From Azolla pinnata (taxonomy: Eukaryota > Streptophyta > Polypodiopsida > Salviniales > Salviniaceae): 21,584 bases of DNA. Below are positions 1-10,323 of this stretch, piece by piece; position 1 is the first letter of the stretch; every line of letters starts with the position of its first letter. The stretch covers positions 5,702 to 27,285 of the forward strand of contig JBBBWG010005925.1 in the NCBI GenBank assembly GCA_037176905.1, given 5' to 3'. The notes under the pieces are model-generated. The model was not told where the DNA came from. It worked only from the letters and a program-made list of their open reading frames with translations, and ran no database searches. The position numbers were made by a program, and so were the translations under genes.

Positions 1-18
1 GAGAGAGAGAGAGAGAGA
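1..18. repeat. (GA)n microsatellite at window edge
   Basis: Nine GA dinucleotides open the window. The tract probably continues to the left of the window. Confidence 0.9.
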
Positions 19-770
19 CTATTATAAGAAATATATAAGAACAATAACTATAAAAACAATAAGAATACTTCTAACAATATAATATGAAATATGACATGTT
101 TATATATTAGTAGCTTATATCCCTTAAATATTTTATAATGCTACAATATCCCTTAAATTATCTAAGGGATCATGATATCCCTAATGTTATTTAAGTTTAT
201 GACCTTGGGATGTACTAGAGAGCCATTTCACCCTTCTAATAATACAATGTTAAATATTGGTGTAATATCAGTAATGTAATAGCTAAAATATTAACTTTAT
301 GTATAAGAATATCACAGGTTTGAGCACAACCAAACAATTGTAATAAATCATACAATTGACCTTTCTTCTAGGAGACTTGCTCTTTGATTTCCTCCCCTAG
401 ATCCCTCCTATTACGTTAATCGTGCTTCTTGTCATTCTCCTGTTCCTTCTTTTACTTGCACACTTGCTCACACAAGCTTAACGTTTTAGGAAAACAACCA
501 AATCAATGGATCGATTCGGTTGCGTTGTTTGGCACTCAACAGGGACATACTTGTCATGCTCGTTTCTTACTTTGCTACCATGTTTGTATCCTTGTCTTAA
601 CTATATCAAAGAGCATACGACCTTCAACTCTTTGGTCATCATGCTCTCAAACTGAGGGGAGTTGTACTGTATAATACCAAATCATTCGGGAGACAAACAG
701 AGCTTATCAGGGCAACCATCGATGGAGCAATGATCTGCAGAGACTCGGATGGGATGAAATAAGCCTTTAA
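19..770. other. AT-rich intergenic DNA, upstream of the kanadaptin gene
   Basis: No gene is supported here. Two short open frames can be read, but they have no recognisable domain and no splice-linked partners. The segment would hold the distal promoter of the gene that starts at 1106. I see no clear TATA box that I would defend. Confidence 0.5.
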
Positions 771-773
771 GAC

Positions 774-985
774 ATACACACAAACACGCATACACATACA
801 TCACACGCACACACATACATACATATACAACACAGACACGCATAAATGCACATGCACACATGCATAAACGCACACACCAATGCATGCATGCACACAGACA
901 TAGATACAGACACATACATCACATGCATACATACATACGTACGTACACGCCTTATACATACATACAAATTGTACGTATATATTCA
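774..985. repeat. (CA)/(CATA)/(TACG) simple-sequence tract upstream of the kanadaptin start
   Basis: About 200 bases of imperfect alternating purine-pyrimidine repeat, mainly ACACAC, ACATACAT and TGCATGCA, lie directly upstream of the gene. The open frames read through this tract on both strands are rich in His, Thr, Cys and Val and are simple-sequence artefacts. A similar but longer tract precedes the Alba gene at 7840-8320. Confidence 0.9.
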
Positions 986-1067
986 GAGGTATGTCAATAT
1001 GTACACATACGATATACATGTACGCAGCAGCAACATACACAAACTGCGACGAGCAAGGAGCAGGGAC

Positions 1068-1101
1068 ACAGGAACAGGAACAGGAACAGGAACAGGAACA
1101 G
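1068..1101 (+). repeat. ACAGGA hexanucleotide repeat in the probable 5' UTR
   Basis: About 5.5 perfect copies of ACAGGA end a few bases before the ATG at 1106. The frame of the kanadaptin CDS stays open through the repeat, reading as Asn-Arg pairs, but without an upstream ATG of good context. I therefore place it in the 5' UTR. Confidence 0.85.
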
Positions 1102-1105
1102 AGAG

Positions 1106-4100
1106 ATGGATTCTTCGATGATGCCCCCTCCTCCCCCGCGTCCGCCTCTGACACCCGCTCCGTCTGCGGAAACCACAGAATCCAAGTCTCGGAACTCATC
1201 ACTCGAGAAGGATACCGTGCTTAGTGATGGCGCGGGAAACCAGCCGCAGCCCTGCTCTGAAATGAAGAGCCACGAAGCTAGAGATGGTGTGGATGCAGTG
1301 GACAAGACAGAGAGGCACTGGGAGGATGAAACAGAAGAAAAAGTAGACGTGAAGAAACAAGCCAAGGGAGAGGAAAATGTGCTAGAAGAAGGAAATGCTT
1401 CCAATTCCATTGCCAAAGTGAGGTTTAGTAGCTCTGTGTACAGTATACCTCAGTGGAGCGCCACACCTGCATTCCCCTTCTCTCTTGAAGTCATCAAAGA
1501 TGGTGCGCTCATCGGCTCTCATGATGTGTAAGCTTAACTGGAAAAAGAACTTTTTCAAATGTTTGAATTTGTTTTTGATAATTTATGCACAACCCAATGT
1601 CGAGGAATATTGTTTTCGGAATCAGCATGAGGTAGCTAGGGCTGACTTGCTGACGGGTGTATACCGATTGTCTTAACTATCCAGATTGTAGACGTTGGAA
1701 GATACTGCAGACCTATATAGTGAATTTCGTGCATGCCTTAGCCTATGGTAGGGAGTGCATGTTGCAGAATTACTAGTTCTGTATCACATTTGCACATTAA
1801 AATTTGCACAAGAAATCAGATTAGATGGGATTAACACTGTACATCAATGCATAGGAACACCCCACAGTGGAAATATATGTATTCTGCTGACACCAAGCTC
1901 ATGTTGTAAGGGTACTCTGCTGCCTGTCACAGGTTTGGGAAAGGTGCATATATGTTTGGTCGCAGTGATCAATGCGATTTCATTCTTGAACATCCATCGA
2001 TATCTAGGTTTCATGCTGGTATGTGCCCATCAAGGTTACAAGGGATTTATTTTCTTGTCTTTAGAATTGGTCGAGGTTGAGCTGAATTTCATGTTTCTCT
2101 ACAGTTGTGCAGTTCAAAAGGCCTAGTGATGTCTTTATTTATGATCTGGGAAGCACCCATGGAACCATCGTCAATAAAAAACCTGTAAGAGAAGGAGTTT
2201 CGTGTTTATATGAAGAATCTTGTTTTATTTGTTTGAACCATTTATTTTTCAACTGATTTGGATTACCCTTGCAGGTCACAAGCAAGACATATATACCTCT
2301 TCATGTGGGTGATGTATTAAAATTTGGTCTGTAAGTTCCAAATTCTAAACCTTTTTTCTTTGCCTTTTCATAGTGCTATCTTATCTGCGTGCTGTTGAAT
2401 TCAAATGTACCCTGGCTAGCATCAGCTGATATGTACATTAATGAGTGATCTTACCTTGTTTGTTTCTCAGCTCCCATCTGATCTAGTTACAAAATTGCAA
2501 GCCTCAATATCGGTCGTTTTTTAAATTAAATCTACCATGTAAGAAAAAATAGGAGCACGCTGACAATAGAAGTAAACAAACATCATCAAATGGAGAACTC
2601 TTGAGTGGTTTCAAAAGGTTCTCTTGTTTTTCGCAGAGAACTAATCTAATCTTATTGTAGAATTACTCCTGTAATAAAGCTGGTCCAAAAGCTATGCAAA
2701 TTTAATAAGAGAATATGCAAAACCTGGCCGTCACTTATAGTGCATCATTACATTGATATTATTCTATTCAAGCTCATCGATATTCTAGAAGCAGGGTTAT
2801 ATAGACTAACTCATTTTTCCTGACTTTTTTCTGGAATGTCTGAACTTTTTCATAGGATTACTGCTGACTTCTCGGGATCTTTTTCACATATCCAACCCAT
2901 TAAAAGTCTGTAGATGTAGGTTGAGCCCTTTACCTGTCATATCCAACTCCCTTTTTTTGAATGTTCAGCATTTTCTCGTTTGTATGCAAGCGCTCTTAAT
3001 CTTGGAATTTGCTTAGAATCCACTGTTCTTTGCTTATAATTCCGATTCACATTGTGTGGAGGCTTTTTTATTTGGTTTGTGCCTTTGCTTTCCTCCTTTT
3101 TTTCTCAATGCAGATATTATGAAGCATTTTTTCTTTTGGTTAATTATTTGTTCTGTAAGAATGACGTGAGTTCTCAGTTCACTTGCGATTGCATTTTGAT
3201 ATTTAATATATGGCCTGATCTTATGAATAGCCAAAGAACCTTCCTCAACTAATGTTAATGTCTTTCCCCCTTTTTTGCTGTAGAACTAACTCTTCTAAAC
3301 TGAAACACACAATCATCAGCTTTTCTATGTCGTATAATTTAAAATGTTGGCTTGTTTATGCAGGTCTTCTAGGTTGTATGTTCTGCAAGGCCCAGATGAG
3401 TTGATGCCTAAGGTAGCTTTGTTTGTTTATTGTCTTCTCTTCACATCTCATTAATCTTCGATGCCTTGACTCAATATCTTTTTCAGGAGAAACCTACAAA
3501 AGCACAAATTCAGTTGCTGCAGCAGTCTGAAACTTTCTTTGAGCTTGCGGAGAGGGATGCATCACTTCAGCGTGCAAAAAGAGATGCAGATGGAGTTAGC
3601 TGGGGAATGATGGAAGATGCATTTGAAAATGAGACACTGGTTTGATCAAATCTGTTATCTATTTATCACTTTGGGATGTCTTTCTTGCAACTCATTTCAT
3701 TGGTCTGTGTTTTTCTTCTGTAGGAAGAAGAAGAAATTACATGGCAAACTTATAAAGGGCAGCTGACTGAAAAACAGCAAAAAACTCTTGAAAAGATACA
3801 GAAGCGAAATGAGAAGGTATCATTTTGATTCACTTACTTGTGCGATGATACAGTATGGAAATGTAGCTCTTCCTGAGATTTTATGCATTCCATGTAAAAA
3901 GATTTCTAGTTTGAAGAAGGAGATTGATGCGATCCAAGTGAAGGAGATTCCTCAGGGAGGTCTGACACAAGGACAACAAAGTCAAGTTGCTCGTAACCAA
4001 CAAAGGATAGAGCAGGTTCGAAATTTTTACTGAATTATTTTCTAATATATATATATTTTTTAAAAACTTGTTTAATGAGTTGAGTGATATTAAAAGGAAA

Positions 4101-5936
4101 CTATGCTTTTCAGCTTGCAGAAGAATTAGAAAATCTTGAGGAGACTTTGAACCAAAGTATCCAAGAAAGTGTAGGTGCACGAGCCAGGAAAAGATCATTC
4201 GGAAAGGAAGAGAAAGAGGAAAACGAGGATCTAAGGTTTGCCAATGATTTTCTCATCTTATTTTGGCAACTCCTTGTATTAAATGGATGACTTGGAATTG
4301 CAGTGATGATGATGACTTTTATGACCGCACGAACATTGGCAAAGCCAAACCGAGTTCAAAGAAAAGTGATTCAGTCCAAGTCATTGAAACGGCAGAGACT
4401 CTGCTTGATAAAAGGAAGAAGATTTCAGAGGATATTGAAAAGCTCTTTGAATTGCTCCATTCTGAGGAAACAAATCAACCCAGTGTTTTGCGAGATAAAG
4501 AGGATCTTGATCCCTTGGATGCATTCATGACAGATGTATCGTCTAAACTAGGTAAAGATATCAATAGAAATTATTCTTCTGCATAGTTTCTAATTACACG
4601 ATTCATCATAAAACGTGTTTTCAGCACCGAATAAAACCTAAACTTTATTGTAGTGTTGCTATTTATCTCATGCCGTATCTTGGTTTCACATTCATGATTG
4701 TCTCATATAAGTATCTTCTATCATTTGTATCTCTCTGAGTTGTGAAAAGCTGTCTTATGAAATTCTTTGGAGATGCATGACAATTCATTGCATTTGAATG
4801 CCATATTGTTAAATTGCTCACCAACATGGGTGTAGTTGCTTGTGTGTTGATGTCAAGGGTTTCTGGATTTTCATGTTGTTAGGAAGTAGCCAGCACTTGT
4901 AAAGCTGTATTGCCTAGCATTTATCCCACCAGTTAAGGCCTATCCTTGTATTCCTCGGGATTAATGTTTAATCATTTTTAATTCCTGATTTTGCCTACAG
5001 AAAGCGATCGAGTGACTGGACTTAAAAAGGAGATAGAAAAACATCAAAGTGATTTAGATAGGATAAATTCCCTTCTCAGAATTGCAGATCCGACTGGAGA
5101 ACAAGAGAAGAATTGGCAAAATCTACCCCACTCAAACATCCAAGATACTGACATGAAAAAAAAGACAGCATCAGACAGAGCTGTAGAGCGGAAGTCACAG
5201 ATCAGTGATGAAATCGATTCCCCATCTAAGAAAAACTCCGGAGAAAAGAAAGAGACCAACACTACAATGCCCACTGAGATCCATGTTATAAAGGATAAAG
5301 AACTGGTGGTAAAAAATGGGCCATTGTGGCTTGGTCAGGCTAGAAAGGATGTACATGAGGCAGCAAGTACCATTACGGACATTGAAGATGGGAAAAAATT
5401 CATGGAGTACAAAGATAGGCACAAAGCAAAGGCAGCATCAGAGGATCAAGAAAGCTCCAAAGGTGAAGACACAATACCTGACAATGTGAGTGGTTTAATA
5501 TTGAGGAAGAAAAAGGATATTGGTGCTCCAAAGGAAGATATTCACGATGGAGGAGGTAATGAAGAAGAGGATAAACGCTTGTGGGAAGGAGCGGCTGCTG
5601 CTGCTGCTGACACTGTCGCCTTGTTATTGAGGCATCAGAGAGGGTTAGGGGCAGCTGTAGAAGAGGAATTTCAAAGTGAAACCAGATACTTAGAGGATGA
5701 AGAAGCTCTGGCAAGTTCAACAGGAAAGAAAAGGAAACTAGGGCCGGAGAAACCAGACTTCCTCAATACAACCACCAAATTTCAAGCTTGGGTGCCACCT
5801 CCGGGTGCGTTTATATTTCCGTATGCTAATCTTATGTCCATGCATGATTTGAATATTTCATTCAACTGTGTATGGTTTTTTTTCAGGACAAACAGGAGAC
5901 GGGAAAACGGAACTAAATAAGAAGTATGGCTACTAA
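1106..5936 (+). CDS. Kanadaptin-like (SLC4A1AP family) FHA-domain protein, 12 exons
   Basis: Exons: 1106-1527, 1933-2018, 2105-2184, 2275-2330, 3364-3412, 3487-3639, 3724-3816, 3902-4015, 4114-4235, 4304-4551, 5001-5804 and 5887-5936. Together they give 2277 nt, or 758 residues, with every junction in frame. Residues 1-110 are acidic and low-complexity and start with MDSSMMPPPPP. An FHA phosphopeptide-binding domain spans about 125-225, with KGAYMFGR near 144-151, SRFHA near 165-169 and YDLGSTHGT at 182-190. Then come LQGPDELMPK, charged coiled-coil stretches, the acidic SDDDDFYDRT motif near 392-401, a second coiled coil and a lysine-rich region. A short last exon ends in the family-type tail GQTGDGKTELNKKYGY. 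Family knowledge: kanadaptin homologues are widespread nuclear proteins linked to RNA processing; the early anion-exchanger trafficking role was described in mammals. The plant role is not settled. The start was chosen as the first good ATG after the ACAGGA repeat. Length and exon pattern suggest an intact gene. Confidence 0.9.
2331..3363 (+). other. Large intron 4 of the kanadaptin-like gene
   Basis: This 1033-base AT-rich intron opens with GTAAGT and ends TTTATGCAG. The other introns over 300 bases are intron 1 (1528-1932) and intron 10 (4552-5000). I see no gene or mobile element in any of them. The short open frames around 3034-3252 have no recognisable content. Confidence 0.8.
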
Positions 5937-7839
5937 TCAATGGATATGGTATTAGCTGAAGAAAGAAGAGGGTTCGGAGAGAGGGGAGAGGGAGATGGCA
6001 AATCAATCAGTACTTAAAAACCATCCACCAAATTGTTCAGATGCAAAGAGCACTTTTGCTGATCATGGGAACTCCAACAATTGAAAATGGATGAGATTCT
6101 GATTCCCGAGTTAGTGAACCATGCATTGTATGATCTTCAAATGTATAAGATATGGAATCCAAAACAATGTAATGTGGAAAGGATAGAATGGATGTACAGG
6201 AAGTAAGGTACAATTTACATGTAGCGTATTTTTGCCCCTTTTTTAGTAATGAATTAAGAAAGAAGAATTGGGTATGGTGGCGGCGATTCTGATGTATCTT
6301 CTTTAAGCCCTTGGTGGGGTTTTCTGTCTCATTACTTTCGTTTTTCTTCTACCAGTGTTTGCCGGAAATGAGCCAAGTCTGGTTTTTTATGCGATTATCA
6401 TTCAAACACTCACAAAATCGAAATGGGATTTAAATTCAAAGTCAGGGGAGGGGGAATCAGAATTCAAGGCATTTAAATTTGTTGATAACAGATAACCGGA
6501 TGTGTCTTTCCACTTGACTACTATACATGAAATGGCCAAGACTAAGGACTTAGGATTTTGCTTCAAATGAGAGGGCAGTTCCCTCTTTAAGGTCAATTAC
6601 CTTTTAAATCATATAAGATTTTGTTGGTGCAACAAGGCTTTTTATCTTCAATCTCGAGAGTGTCTTTTTTCCAAGCCAAAGTACGTTTTGCAACCGTTTA
6701 TGGCATTAATGGACATGTGAATCCGTCTCATTGTCAACTAAGAGGTGGTTTGCCACTGGCCTTTCATGATTTATGATTATAATTAGATCTAACCTCTAAT
6801 GCTTCTTTTCTTTGCTCTTAACCACTAGTCATATCGATTTGGACAACTACTTAACTTCGAAATTTATGCGAACTTTCTTCAGTTGGGATTCCGAGCAATT
6901 TTTGACATTGACAATTTTGGGTCGAATCACATGGTTCTTCTCGAACTTCTCTTTCTGGTTTCATTGATTCCTTCTCGACTAGAGTTGTTGCGAGCAGTTG
7001 GCAAAGCAAAGCATGGGCCTACCTACACGCACTCGTTTTCAAACCAACTCCCTCTTGTGGCTTGATTCTATACTCATGTTTTGAGCGATCGATCAGGTTC
7101 GGAAGGGAATGGAGAAGGTATCAAGTCTGGTCAGGTAACCATCTGATTTTCTTCTCATTCATGCACATACTTGTGTATGCGCACCATACCACCATACTTG
7201 ATCCCTTCAAAATCGGACTTTGAGTACAATTGATCACCAACCATGAACACTTAATGAGAGATTGAAAAAGCAAGTTCGATTGCAATTCATCCAGCAACTT
7301 CAGAATTGAGCATCCTTTGAGATTTCTATATACAACTCTTGGCATTCAATGCGTAGATTCTCACAACAAAATCCGATATGGTGGGCAAGGCATGTACGTG
7401 GTGCCTATGTATGCATGTATTTCTGTATGGCAGGGAACGACGATGGTCATTCAGAATGAGCTGAAAGCAATACCTGACATGTACATCTACATGCAAATAT
7501 ACATACTTAATACTTACATCACACACATGCATGCATTGAATACATACATATACATAGAACATAACATTCACTGGCTTCTGGTTTCACAAACACGAATGCA
7601 AGTTCACCAACACCTGCGAATTCGTTTCTTTATTTAAAAAACAATAATCATAAATCTTTCCCTTTGTTTTAGGGAAAATTAATTTATATTTCTTAAGATC
7701 TAAGTACGTTATTAAATCTACCATTCTTCTAGTAGAAAACATTCTTCTTGGTGATTTATGAATCCCCCAAATGCTCCAAACATTCTCGACTGCGTTTGCA
7801 GCTTGCAAAAAGTATGATTCGTTCTATGTATACTCACAA
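5937..7839. other. Kanadaptin 3' UTR and intergenic DNA
   Basis: After the TAA at 5934-5936 there is AT-rich DNA. The first part must hold the 3' UTR and poly(A) site, but no canonical AATAAA stands out. From about 7380 the sequence gains scattered TACATGCA simple-sequence patches that grade into the minisatellite at 7840. The open frames in this stretch are short and without recognisable domains. Confidence 0.5.
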
Positions 7840-8320
7840 TACATACATAGATACATAGACGCACACACACATACATACCTATATACATGATTCACATACA
7901 TACACACACACATACATATATACGTACCTATATACATGATTCACATACATACATACATACATACACACACATACATATATACATACCTATATACATGATT
8001 CACATACATGCATACATACACACACATACATATATACATACCCATATACATGATTCACATACATACATAGACACACACATACATATATACATACTTATAT
8101 ACATGATTCACATACATACATACACACACACATACATATATACATACCCTATATGCATGATTCACATGCACACACACACACACACACACCCCTATATGCA
8201 TGAGTCACATACATACACACACACACATACAGATGCACACATACATACATGCATGCATTACATGCACACACACATACGCACACACATACATGCATGCACA
8301 CATACATACATACATGTGGG
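7840..8320. repeat. Minisatellite plus (CA)/(TACA) tract upstream of the Alba gene
   Basis: Seven copies of a core CYTATATRCATGATTCACAT start at 7878, 7927, 7986, 8041, 8094, 8148 and 8191. They are spaced 43-59 bases apart and joined by variable ACAC and ACATACAT runs. The last copy reads TGAGTCAC instead of TGATTCAC. The array ends about 90 bases before the Alba start codon, so it overlaps the likely promoter. The His/Thr/Tyr-rich frame across it is a simple-sequence artefact. Confidence 0.9.
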
Positions 8321-8333
8321 AGGGAAACTGCAT

Positions 8334-8342
8334 AAACCCTAA
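8334..8342 (+). promoter_or_regulatory. Telo-box AAACCCTAA upstream of the Alba start
   Basis: AAACCCTAA lies 66 bases upstream of the ATG at 8408. Telo-boxes near transcription starts are known in plants from genes of the translation and growth machinery. Whether this one acts on the Alba gene is inferred from position only. Confidence 0.45.
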
Positions 8343-8407
8343 AATTCTTCCCTGCCTTTCAACAACAGCTTCTCTGTTCCGGTTCCTTGTGTGTCAGCAT
8401 CGCGGCG

Positions 8408-10323
8408 ATGGCGCAGCAGCAGCAGAGCAATGGCGGTAACGAGCAGAGTCAAGACCAAACTGGCGCTGCTGCCGCCGCCGAGAATGCAAGGAAGAACAAA
8501 ATCCAAGTCTCCAACACCAAGAAGCCCCTCTTTTTCTACGTCAACCTAGCCAAGGTGCAGCTCTCAATCATATCTATATACACCCCTTGGAATCTCGTCT
8601 CTGTTTCTTTTCTCATGGTGCGGCGCAGAATCCATCCGAAATACTTGCTCTAGTTATTCTTTTCTTTTGTGATTGCTTGATGCTTAGCCTTCGTAAAACA
8701 TTTGGGGCCGTCGAGTTGATTGTTATTTGTCTTCACTGATCTGAAAGAGGCCTTGAATTTGGTGAGGAAGATACAGGCAGACACGCGGACAGTGTCTTTT
8801 GAAAGAAGTTGCCATGCTTATGGTTAGAAATGGATTATACGTACCTTACTTTGGAATAACTAATAGTTGCCTAATTGTTAGAGGAAGAGAGAATTTGGAA
8901 GCATTTGCAAGCATCATATGCTTGGATAGAGAAGTTTAAAGCTCTTTAGAAACTAGATAGCATATCTTATACTTGGGCCCAGAAAAATGTCCAAGGTTGT
9001 TGCTGAGAGCGGCTTAAAATGCTGATGGAAAACGATTCACGTGTAATCTAAGAACAATGTACCTATCCCATTGTAGTTTTTAGCTCCCCGTGGGAAGTAA
9101 ATAAAATTCCCGAAATAGAGTCACAGCACATCTTGAAAACGTCTATTGTAGATCATGTGTGTATATTTGCATTCTGTATTTGGTTAAACGGAGCTTTTGT
9201 GACATATCTCTTTTTTTTTGTTCTATAAATTCTATTGACATGATCTGCAATTTCAGAGGTTTATGCAACAATATGAGGAAGTCGAGCTATCTGCACTAGG
9301 CATGGGTGAGAGGCACTGCAACCATTCATTCAAATTGTAGATACGATTCTTGTTTCATAACAAATTTACTGGGTTAGCTTCTTAATGGTTTATGTCTGCT
9401 TATTGTTGTCAGCTATTTCTACTGTTGTAACTGTTGTCGAAATTCTGAAGAACAATGGGCTGGTTATTGTGAAGAGTAAGCAACTCCATTTTATGTTTTA
9501 TTTTGAAAGATAATGGCTATACTGCTACCTGTTTTATTTACCTGGAAGTAAGCAGCTCCATTTTATGTTTTATTTTGAAAGATAATGGCCATACTGATAC
9601 CTGTTTTATTTACCTGGTAAATATTCTCTTAGCTTTTCTACCAAGAATACACAGATTGAACATTGAGCTCAATAAAGTCTATGATTAGCAATCTGTGTAT
9701 CTAGATCCCCTATGGACCAACTTCTCAAGATATTAAACAAATGTCGTCAAATTGTTAAGATTTTCCATCTTTACTGCAGAAATATACACGTCCACCATTG
9801 ACATAGGCGATGAAATGCGTGGGAGAATGGTACAAAAGCCTAAGGTGTGATATTAAACTCGGCCTACCTAATTTGAATACCAAAAGATCATTTACTTTTT
9901 TCCGTTATTTTTAATGATGTGGATACTTGTGTGATTTACTCATAGATGATTGTGATGTCAATTAAGTTGTGGCAAGGTTACTCAAAAGCAGGATGTTATA
10001 TTCAAAATTTCTACTTGTAGAAATGTACTTGTATGGGTGGAAGTAGTGTACTTGTATGAATGGACAAACTACTATAGCATTTCGTGTGCCTAAATGATTT
10101 ATCTGTTTGCCACTCCTTAAAAGATTTGTGTTTCTCAAATGAAAATTCCAAAAGCGATAACATTTTACTATGTTTTTTTAGACCATTCACATCTGGGTAA
10201 CTTGAACTCTGGTATTGAATTTGTCAGATGGAAATAACTCTGAAGAAATCGGATAACTTTGATGAGATCATGGCTGCTGCCACACATGATGAGAACGGGA
10301 CTAATGATCAATATGAGCAGTAG
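8408..10323 (+). CDS. Alba-domain nucleic-acid-binding protein, 5 exons
   Basis: Exons: 8408-8554, 9257-9305, 9413-9475, 9780-9844 and 10228-10323. They give 420 nt, or 139 residues, all junctions in frame and GT..AG. After a Gln/Ala-rich start (MAQQQQ, then a run of Ala at 20-24) the Alba fold covers about residues 31-118. It contains KKPLFFYVNLAK (38-49), then LSALGMAISTVVTVVEILKNNGL and the loop region with DIGDEMRGRMVQKPKMEITLKK, typical of small plant Alba proteins. Such proteins bind RNA and DNA, and in plants have been linked to R-loops and mRNA stability. The tail is short and acidic, ending YEQ, and has no RGG repeat, which places it in the short Alba subgroup. An in-frame ATG 21 bases upstream adds MCVSIAA; I prefer the MAQ start because it matches the family. 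Intron 1 (702 bases) holds nothing recognisable. Confidence 0.9.
9476..9619 (+). repeat. 72-bp tandem duplication in Alba intron 3 that copies the 5' splice site
   Basis: Copies 9476-9547 and 9548-9619 differ at only a few positions. Both begin GTAAGC, and the first GT is the donor of intron 3. The second donor is therefore an equally good match placed 72 bases downstream. Using it would extend exon 3 into a TAA stop. Confidence 0.9.

Noticed and set aside
682..1202. Several overlapping frames on both strands rich in Cys/Val or His/Thr
   Set aside because: They are translations of the (CA)/(CATA) simple-sequence tract and have no domain or codon signal.
4640..4660. TTGTAGTG, a possible CACTA right end
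   Set aside because: It lies in a kanadaptin intron with no sub-terminal repeats or partner terminus. The same word near 12340 fails for the same reasons.
4560..5000. Possible extra exon between kanadaptin exons 10 and 11
   Set aside because: Exons 10 and 11 join in frame directly (G plus AA), giving a normal continuous coiled coil, so the stretch is plain intron.
7887..8342. A 151-codon His/Thr/Tyr-rich frame
   Set aside because: It is the translation of the minisatellite and CA repeats upstream of the Alba gene.
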